Positions 58,618 through 64,000 of a DNA stretch of 64,000 nt are shown here, in pieces. The stretch's first letter is position 1. The number at the start of each line of letters is the position of its first letter. The notes under the pieces are model-generated. The model worked only from the letters and a program-made list of their open reading frames with translations. It was not told where the DNA came from and ran no database searches. The position numbers and the translations under genes are program-made. Source of the stretch: Photobacterium profundum (lineage in GTDB: Bacteria; Pseudomonadota; Gammaproteobacteria; Enterobacterales; Vibrionaceae); NCBI RefSeq assembly GCF_003026285.1, contig NZ_PYOD01000006.1:62001-126000 (forward strand). Direction: 5' to 3'.

Positions 58618-59259
58618 ATGAAAGCATATCAGCGTCAGTTCATCGAATTTGCCCTAGAAAAAGGTGTGTTGAAGTTTGGTGAGTTCACTCTGAAATCTGG
58701 CCGTATTAGCCCGTATTTTTTTAATGCTGGTTTGTTTAATACAGGTCGTGATTTAGCGCGCCTAGGCCGTTTTTACGCTGAAGCTTTGGTTGATGCGGGT
58801 ATCGATTACGATGTGCTATTTGGCCCTGCGTATAAAGGTATTCCAATTGCGACCACAACAGCGGTTGCACTGGCTGATCACCACGATATCGATACGCCAT
58901 ATTGCTTTAATCGTAAAGAAGCAAAAACACACGGCGAAGGTGGTAGCTTAGTTGGTAGCGATCTTGAAGGTCGTATCATGTTGGTTGATGATGTGATTAC
59001 GGCTGGCACTGCAATTCGCGAATCAATGGAAATTATTAAAGCGAATGGTGCTGATCTTGCTGGCGTGTTAGTGGCTATTGATCGTCAAGAGAAAGGCAAA
59101 GGCGAGCTATCTGCTATTCAAGAAGTTGAGCGTGATTTTGATTGCGCAGTTATTTCAATTGTATCACTGGGTGATGTTGTGACGTATTTGTCTGAACAAG
59201 ATGGCATGGATGCACACTTAGCAGCTGTGAAGTCGTACCGTGCTGAGTATGGTGTATAA
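58618..59259 (+). CDS. pyrE: Orotate phosphoribosyltransferase PyrE
   Basis: A 213-residue enzyme forming orotidine 5'-phosphate from orotate and PRPP in pyrimidine synthesis. [18 protein letters not shown], the catalytic loop [13 protein letters not shown] and the PRPP motif [16 protein letters not shown] are complete. TAAGGAATT precedes ATG 58618. Its expression is probably tuned by the upstream attenuator. Confidence 0.97.
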   Translation: MKAYQRQFIEFALEKGVLKFGEFTLKSGRISPYFFNAGLFNTGRDLARLGRFYAEALVDAGIDYDVLFGPAYKGIPIATTTAVALADHHDIDTPYCFNRKEAKTHGEGGSLVGSDLEGRIMLVDDVITAGTAIRESMEIIKANGADLAGVLVAIDRQEKGKGELSAIQEVERDFDCAVISIVSLGDVVTYLSEQDGMDAHLAAVKSYRAEYGV

Positions 59260-59290
59260 GTTTCCACTTATCTAAACGCTAGAAATACAA

Positions 59291-59320
59291 AAGGCTTGCC
59301 AGTGTGCAAGCCTTCTTTTT
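59291..59320. terminator. Terminator between pyrE and slmA
   Basis: AAGGCTTGC and GCAAGCCTT form a 9-bp stem with a 6-base loop, followed by CTTTTT on the plus strand and TTTTG on the minus strand. It serves the convergent pyrE and slmA. Confidence 0.88.
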
Positions 59321-59340
59321 ATCTCACGTTACGTAATGAT

Positions 59341-59931
59341 TTAACCTAGCTGAGCACTTAATAGTTGCCAGTAGTTATCAAAGTTCTCGGTAGGTTTATA
59401 TTTGAAGTTAGAACGCACATAGCGGTTCAAACTGCCTTCAACCTGACCAAGCAATTGTGCCGCAAGTACGCTTTCATCAACCGGAAAGCCTTTCCCTTCC
59501 CGTAATTTTCGTTCACGTAATACCTGACGAATCTGGGTTTCAATGCGTTCAAAGAGCTGATTAATACGCGATTGTAGACGGTCTTGTTCAAACATCAGAG
59601 CATGACCTGTCATGATGCGTGTTAAGCCTGGGTTACGTTCTGCAAAGACCAGAATAAGCTGAAGCACCATGCGTAGACGGTTCATGGTATCTTTTTCATC
59701 ATCAAGGATACGGTTGATACGAGTAGAAATTGAATCTTCAATAAACTCAATCAAGCCTTCAAACATACGGGCTTTACTCGGGAAGTGACGGTACAGTGCC
59801 GCCTCTGAAACACCGACCTGTGCCGCCAGTTTTGCTGTTGTAATACGTTGGCTGCCCTGAGTTGATTCAAGCATTTGTGCTAATGCTTGAAGGATCTCTT
59901 CGCGGCGATTGTTTTTTTTGTTGCCAGCCAT
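59341..59931 (-). CDS. slmA: Nucleoid occlusion factor SlmA
   Basis: A 196-residue TetR-fold DNA-binding protein that blocks FtsZ assembly over the nucleoid. The [24 protein letters not shown] with the preceding [15 protein letters not shown], and the C-terminal [10 protein letters not shown], match E. coli SlmA. It is monocistronic between two terminators. Confidence 0.96.
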   Translation of the reverse strand: MAGNKKNNRREEILQALAQMLESTQGSQRITTAKLAAQVGVSEAALYRHFPSKARMFEGLIEFIEDSISTRINRILDDEKDTMNRLRMVLQLILVFAERNPGLTRIMTGHALMFEQDRLQSRINQLFERIETQIRQVLRERKLREGKGFPVDESVLAAQLLGQVEGSLNRYVRSNFKYKPTENFDNYWQLLSAQLG

Positions 59932-60053
59932 GAATAACCGTTCCTTTTCAAAAATGACTGCATATAGCTGCAGTTTGAAACCCGTCTATCTTAGCGATGC
60001 CGTTGCGTTGTGAAAAGCGCAAGCTGTCGATACTGATCTATTTATCGACAAAA

Positions 60054-60080
60054 AAAGCGTAAGCTTAAGGCTTACGCTTT
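60054..60080 (-). terminator. Terminator of coaBC-dut
   Basis: AAAGCGTAAGC and GCTTACGCTTT form an 11-bp stem around TTAAG; the minus strand continues with a T run, about 75 bases after the dut stop. Confidence 0.88.
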
Positions 60081-60155
60081 ATATTTGATCAATTTCGTTT
60101 AATTGCTAGTCAGATTAAGGTGTTGGCAATACCACTTTGAATCTGTTGATTTCTC

Positions 60156-60611
60156 TTAACGCTGACCAGAATGACCAAAACCACCGTCACCGCGTTCCGT
60201 CGCATCAAAATCAGTCACAATATTAAATTCGGCTTGTACTACAGGTACAAATACCAGTTGTGCGATACGATCGCCCGGCTCAATAGTGAATGTTGTTTGT
60301 CCACGGTTCCATACCGACACCATCAGCTGGCCTTGGTAGTCAGAGTCAATCAGACCCACTAAGTTCCCTAACACGATACCATGCTTATGCCCGAGCCCTG
60401 AACGCGGTAGAATCGTGGCTGCAAGGCTGTTATCTGCAATATGAATAGCCAAACCTGTTGGGACTAAATGGGTTTGACCGGGTTCGACAATTAATGCGTT
60501 ATCTAAACAAGCACGCAAATCTAACCCTGCAGAACCGCTCGTGGCATAAGTGGGTAGTGGAAATTCGCGACCTACACGTGCGTCGAGAATTTTAAGATCA
60601 ACTTTCTTCAT
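60156..60611 (-). CDS. dut: Deoxyuridine 5'-triphosphate nucleotidohydrolase Dut
   Basis: A 151-residue trimeric dUTPase that removes dUTP and supplies dUMP for thymidylate. The five motifs are visible, including [44 protein letters not shown] and the C-terminal [13 protein letters not shown] 60611 ([10 protein letters not shown]) fits the family and overlaps the coaBC end by 14 bases; the longer frame adds nine unlike residues. Confidence 0.96.
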   Translation of the reverse strand: MKKVDLKILDARVGREFPLPTYATSGSAGLDLRACLDNALIVEPGQTHLVPTGLAIHIADNSLAATILPRSGLGHKHGIVLGNLVGLIDSDYQGQLMVSVWNRGQTTFTIEPGDRIAQLVFVPVVQAEFNIVTDFDATERGDGGFGHSGQR

Positions 60612-61821
60612 GCTTATTCTCTTTATAAAGTGCGACAATTTCTGTGATTAGCTGTTGTCCCAGTGCATTTTTTGATGATAACGGCAGGGCTTTATTGCCG
60701 TTTGACCAGAATAAATGCAGTGCATTATGGTCACTGTTAAATCCTTGCCCTGACTGAGATACATCATTGGCGCAGATTAAATCTAAATGCTTGCGAGCCA
60801 GTTTGCTGCGGGCATATTGCTCTACGTCTTGTGTTTCTGCGGCAAACCCAACAGTAAAGGGACGTTGCACTGACAGAGCGGCAACGTTTGCGACGATATC
60901 TGGGTTTTTCACCAGCCTCAGTACCATCTCATCTTCATCTGATTTTTTCTTCATCTTGTGCTCTGCAACGGCAGCTGGACGGAAATCAGCCACCGCAGCG
61001 CAGGCAATAAAAATGTCGTGTTCAGTCGCTTGTGCGATTGCTGCCTGATGCATCTGTTCAGCACTTGCTACATCGATGCGATTCACCCCAACAGGTGTCG
61101 TAAGGCTCACCGGTCCACTAATGAGCGTGACGTTTGCACCGCGTTTAGCTGCGGCTTCTGCGATTGCGAAACCCATTTTTCCAGAACTACGATTGGTAAG
61201 ATAGCGAACAGGATCAATGGCTTCTTGGGTTGGGCCAGCAGTAATGACAACATTGAGGTTGGTTAGATCGGCTGGTTGAAAGAAATCTTCCGTTAGATGT
61301 ACTAGTTGCATTGGCTCTAGCATACGACCAGGCCCTACATCGCCACACGCTTGCTCACCACTGGCTGGGCCCCAAATATGGAAGCCACGGCGTTGCAGTG
61401 TCGCAATGTTTTCTTGTGTAGCGACATTAAGATACATCTGTTGATTCATTGCGGGTGATACGGCAATGGGGGAGTCTGTTGCCAAGCATAATGTACTGAG
61501 CAGGTCATTCCCCATACCCGCACTGATTCGGGCGATAAGGTCAGCGGTGGCTGGGGCTAATAAAATCAAGTCAGCCCATTTTGCGAGCTCGATATGCCCC
61601 ATCGACATTTCAGCAGCAGGATCCAATAAGCTGTCTGATACGGGTCTACCAGACACGGCCTGCATTGTTAGTGGTGTAATGAATTCTTTTGCCGCTTTGG
61701 TCATTACTATCTGTACTTCGGCACCGCGCTCGATTAAGCGACGAGTCAAATCTGCACATTTATAAGCGGCAATACCGCCGCTAATACCAAGAAGTATTTT
61801 CTTTCCTGCCAGTGTTTGCAT
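60598..61821 (-). CDS. coaBC: Bifunctional phosphopantothenoylcysteine decarboxylase/synthetase CoaBC
   Basis: A 407-residue flavoprotein carrying out two steps of coenzyme A synthesis. The N-terminal CoaC domain has [23 protein letters not shown] and [10 protein letters not shown] with the Cys of [11 protein letters not shown]; the C-terminal CoaB domain has [28 protein letters not shown] 61821 corresponds to the E. coli start; ATG 61839 would add six residues. First gene of the coaBC-dut operon, divergent from radC. Confidence 0.96.
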   Translation of the reverse strand: MQTLAGKKILLGISGGIAAYKCADLTRRLIERGAEVQIVMTKAAKEFITPLTMQAVSGRPVSDSLLDPAAEMSMGHIELAKWADLILLAPATADLIARISAGMGNDLLSTLCLATDSPIAVSPAMNQQMYLNVATQENIATLQRRGFHIWGPASGEQACGDVGPGRMLEPMQLVHLTEDFFQPADLTNLNVVITAGPTQEAIDPVRYLTNRSSGKMGFAIAEAAAKRGANVTLISGPVSLTTPVGVNRIDVASAEQMHQAAIAQATEHDIFIACAAVADFRPAAVAEHKMKKKSDEDEMVLRLVKNPDIVANVAALSVQRPFTVGFAAETQDVEQYARSKLARKHLDLICANDVSQSGQGFNSDHNALHLFWSNGNKALPLSSKNALGQQLITEIVALYKENKHEES

Positions 61822-62079
61822 TGTTTTACCCAAATCCATATTGCGTCTAAATCAACGCGACCAAAACCTAAAAAACCTTGCTCATATACTAAATACGATA
61901 TCATTAAAGGGCGATGGATTCATCGGGAACACACTTCTGGTCATAAGTGTGAAGGCGCGGGGAAAGGTACTTGCCCATTATGTAAGCCTCGAAAGAAAGT
62001 GCGAAGGCATTCCCATAACCAACAAGATAAATTGAACAGGCAGAGAAAACCCCCTCATTTAAAAGGGCAACCATATTAA
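61816..62079 (+). CDS. Possible small basic Cys/His-rich protein upstream of radC
   Basis: An 87-codon open frame ends 9 bp before radC. The product is strongly basic and would carry a zinc-knuckle-like group, [20 protein letters not shown], followed by [11 protein letters not shown]. Against it: the only ATG lies inside the start of coaBC on the other strand, no clear ribosome-binding site is seen, and other frames here are also open. The Cys spacing and Lys/Pro/Arg content look like a real protein rather than noise, but I do not recognise a family. Confidence 0.35.
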   Translation: MHCFTQIHIASKSTRPKPKKPCSYTKYDIIKGRWIHREHTSGHKCEGAGKGTCPLCKPRKKVRRHSHNQQDKLNRQRKPPHLKGQPY

Positions 62080-62088
62080 GGGGGATGC

Positions 62089-62763
62089 ATGTCATTAAAG
62101 CTATTACCTGAAGAATCTCGTCCACGGGAAAAGCTGCTAACACGTGGTGCACAAGCATTATCCGATGCGGAATTATTAGCAATCTTTTTACGAACTGGCA
62201 TTAAAGGGATGAATGCGGTTGAGCTTGCCACCCATTTATTGGCAGAGTTTGGCTCGCTTAGAGCGTTATTTGCCGCAGATCAAACACTCTTTTGTTTGCA
62301 CAAAGGCTTAGGGCCTGCCAAGTATGCTCAACTGCAAGCAATAATAGAAATGAGCCAGCGACATTTGGAAGAGACACTAAAGGAAGGAGATGTGCTGACG
62401 AGTCCCCAGCATACTCGGCATTATTTGAGTCAATTATTACGCGATCGGCAACGTGAAGTTTTTTATGTTTTATTTCTAGATAATCAACATCGCGTGATTG
62501 CTGGAGAAGTTTTATTTGAGGGAACAATAAATTCTGCCGCGGTTTATCCAAGAGAAATTGTAAAAAGATCGTTGGAATTTAATGCAGCCGCTCTTATTTT
62601 AGCGCATAATCACCCGTCAGGCGTAGCTGAACCTAGTCAGTCAGACCTCCGAATTACACGAACAATCAGCGATGCGCTGGCTTTAGTCGATATTCGTGTA
62701 CTAGATCATTTTATTGTAGGTGATGGAGATATTGTCTCTTTTTCCGAGCAAGGTTGGCTATAA
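62089..62763 (+). CDS. radC: RadC-family JAB1/MPN-domain protein
   Basis: A 224-residue protein with an N-terminal helix-hairpin-helix region ([32 protein letters not shown]) and a C-terminal JAMM metalloprotease-like domain whose zinc motif [14 protein letters not shown] is complete. Despite the name a direct repair function is not supported; its role is unknown. AAGGGGG lies 4 bases upstream of ATG 62089. Confidence 0.93.
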   Translation: MSLKLLPEESRPREKLLTRGAQALSDAELLAIFLRTGIKGMNAVELATHLLAEFGSLRALFAADQTLFCLHKGLGPAKYAQLQAIIEMSQRHLEETLKEGDVLTSPQHTRHYLSQLLRDRQREVFYVLFLDNQHRVIAGEVLFEGTINSAAVYPREIVKRSLEFNAAALILAHNHPSGVAEPSQSDLRITRTISDALALVDIRVLDHFIVGDGDIVSFSEQGWL

Positions 62764-62809
62764 AATAAGCTAATTTTGATAAAAAAGATGAGAAAGGGTC
62801 GCTCGGGAC

Positions 62810-62838
62810 TTGAGCAACTGGTTTTGACTTAGTATAAT
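62810..62838 (+). promoter_or_regulatory. Promoter of rpmB-rpmG
   Basis: TTGAGC (62810-62815) and a perfect TATAAT (62833-62838) are separated by 17 bp, followed by GCGCGACC, a GC-rich discriminator typical of stringently controlled ribosomal genes. Confidence 0.8.
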
Positions 62839-62935
62839 GCGCGACCTTTGATAGCTATGATTATATGCGAAAAGCTTTTTCGCATTGAATTAATCATAGT
62901 AGATATCGAGCTGAAACGATTTGGAGAAGACAGTA

Positions 62936-63172
62936 ATGTCCCGAGTATGCCAAGTAACTGGCAAGCGTCCTGTAACGGGTAACAACCGTTCACACGCACG
63001 TAATGCCACCAAGCGTCGTTTTCTGCCGAACCTGCAAACTCATCGTTTCTGGGTAGAAAGCGAAAAACGCTTCGTTAAACTACGTCTTACCGCTAAAGGT
63101 ATGCGTATCATCGACAAGAAAGGTATTGATATCGTTCTTGCAGAGATGCGTGTCCGCGGCGAGAACGTTTAA
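62936..63172 (+). CDS. rpmB: 50S ribosomal protein L28
   Basis: A 78-residue basic ribosomal protein ([36 protein letters not shown]). ATG 62936 with GGAG upstream is used; the frame opens five codons earlier. Normal length for the family, cotranscribed with rpmG 14 bp downstream. Confidence 0.98.
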   Translation: MSRVCQVTGKRPVTGNNRSHARNATKRRFLPNLQTHRFWVESEKRFVKLRLTAKGMRIIDKKGIDIVLAEMRVRGENV

Positions 63173-63186
63173 GAGGAATTTGAACA

Positions 63187-63354
63187 ATGGCTAAAGGCAT
63201 TCGTGAGAAGATCCGTCTAGTATCATCAGCTGGTACAGGCCACTTCTACACTACAGATAAGAACAAGCGTAACATGCCAGGCAAATTTGAGATCAAGAAA
63301 TTTGATCCAGTAGTTCGCCAGCACGTTATGTACAAAGAAGCTAAAATCAAGTAA
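63187..63354 (+). CDS. rpmG: 50S ribosomal protein L33
   Basis: A 55-residue protein ([52 protein letters not shown]). It is the Cys-free, zinc-independent form, without the CxxC pairs of the zinc-binding paralogue. AGAGGAAT lies before the start. Confidence 0.97.
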   Translation: MAKGIREKIRLVSSAGTGHFYTTDKNKRNMPGKFEIKKFDPVVRQHVMYKEAKIK

Positions 63355-63375
63355 TTGATTTGTAGTACTTTGATA

Positions 63376-63402
63376 AAAGCCCAGTTTAGACTGGGTTTTT
63401 TT
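63376..63402 (+). terminator. Terminator of rpmB-rpmG
   Basis: The stem CCCAGT/ACTGGG around TTAG, extended by A-T pairs, ends in seven T, about 25 bases after the rpmG stop. Confidence 0.92.
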
Positions 63403-63528
63403 ATACCTAAAATTTGCCGCCAATATTACCTACCAATATTATTTATTTCCTCGCGAGATTGACCTTATTCCTTTAGTGTAATAATTCAAGTCGTTATTAC
63501 GGCAAGACATACGCAAGGAAAAAGCCCA

Positions 63529-64000
63529 ATGAGATTGTCACGACGTGGCTGGAATAATGTCATCATCATCGCGGTTGTTATCTTCATCGCTATGATTCAA
63601 CTGCCCGATCTAATTAAAGCCCGCCTAGCGTCGTCTGATGACGGCTCTCCTGCTGAAGTAGCATCGCCCATTTTGCATTCTTTATTACCCGCTAAAGCGA
63701 CTATTTCTCAGTTAGTCTTCCCTCATCACCAAATTATGAAGAAAGAGGGTATTTGGGTATCAGAGCCGAGTATCAATACAGATCCTCAAGTATGGATTGA
63801 ACATTGGCAATCTATTGCTGGTACGCCGGTGAATGATGACATGATGGTGCAGTTAAAAAGTCAGCTCACATCACCCCGTACAGTTGAAATCTGGTTGCAA
63901 GCAGCAGAAGAGCCGATACGGGTGACGGTATATCAACAGCCGCAGTTCTGGTTGTTAAAAAGCTGGCAAGGTAGTTGGATCGCTATATCTGTAGAGGAAG
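63529..64000 (+). CDS. Membrane-anchored hypothetical protein, 3' end outside window
   Basis: The first 157 codons of a protein that continues past the right edge. One N-terminal membrane helix (NNVIIIAVVIFIAMIQL, residues 9-25) precedes a periplasmic or soluble part with FPHHQIMKKEGIWVS and TVEIWLQAAEEPIRVTVY. No family recognised. As I recall, vibrios carry a hypothetical gene between rpmG and mutM, so mutM may follow. An AAGGAAAAAG ribosome-binding region precedes ATG 63529. Confidence 0.7.
   Translation, partial: MRLSRRGWNNVIIIAVVIFIAMIQLPDLIKARLASSDDGSPAEVASPILHSLLPAKATISQLVFPHHQIMKKEGIWVSEPSINTDPQVWIEHWQSIAGTPVNDDMMVQLKSQLTSPRTVEIWLQAAEEPIRVTVYQQPQFWLLKSWQGSWIAISVEE

Overview
The window looks like the larger chromosome of a marine gammaproteobacterium of the Vibrionaceae, most likely Photobacterium or a close relative. 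This is inferred from protein similarity recalled from memory, from gene order (yhgN-yhhL-rsmD-ftsYEX-rpoH, glpEGTRD, ubiCA-plsB-lexA, nfuA-gntX-bioH-tex, greB-ompR-envZ, recG-trmH-spoT-rpoZ-gmk, yicC-rph-pyrE-slmA-dut-coaBC-radC-rpmBG) and from moderately AT-rich DNA. No species-level claim is made. Almost all of the window is housekeeping chromosome. No insertion sequence, prophage, CRISPR array, rRNA or tRNA gene was seen.

Layout. 1-2,840: an AT-rich gene-poor start, then small membrane or metal-binding genes (yhhN, a DUF2007-type zinc-ribbon protein, yecH, yhgN). 2,945-7,806: yhhL and rsmD on the minus strand, divergent from ftsY-ftsE-ftsX and rpoH (membrane targeting, division and heat-shock sigma factor). 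7,807-8,425: a 619-bp intergenic region dense in DnaA-box-like and GATC sites. 8,426-14,038: the glycerol-3-phosphate block glpE, glpG, glpT, glpR, glpD, with CRP-like and GlpR-like sites. 14,171-20,964: a FliL-like orphan, ubiC-ubiA, plsB, lexA with two SOS boxes, and a methyltransferase gene behind a strong Fur box. 21,216-29,251: a complete caa3-type cytochrome c oxidase cluster (subunits I, II and III, CtaG, SURF1, heme A and heme O synthases, and a Sco-like protein), interrupted by one small gene on the opposite strand. 29,396-37,140: a MATE exporter, a 3D-domain protein, nfuA, gntX, bioH, two family-restricted hypotheticals and tex.

37,338-45,520 is the most interesting part. It is a six-gene minus-strand operon with a divergent LysR regulator, placed between tex and greB, which are neighbours in E. 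coli and, as I recall, in V. cholerae. It encodes RidA, an aldehyde dehydrogenase, an M19 'dipeptidase' that has lost half of its usual metal ligands, a BCCT-type transporter with an altered aromatic box, a roughly 566-residue protein of no recognised family, and a DUF3726-type protein translationally coupled to it. I read it as an uptake and catabolic module for an unidentified, probably betaine-like or other small amine compound. It is the best candidate here for an undescribed pathway.

45,658-64,000 returns to core genes: greB, ompR-envZ, xanP with a PurR-box palindrome, recG, trmH, spoT, rpoZ, gmk, yicC, rph-pyrE with an attenuator-like hairpin between them, slmA, dut, coaBC, a possible small Cys/His-rich ORF, radC, rpmB-rpmG and the start of a membrane-anchored hypothetical cut by the window end.
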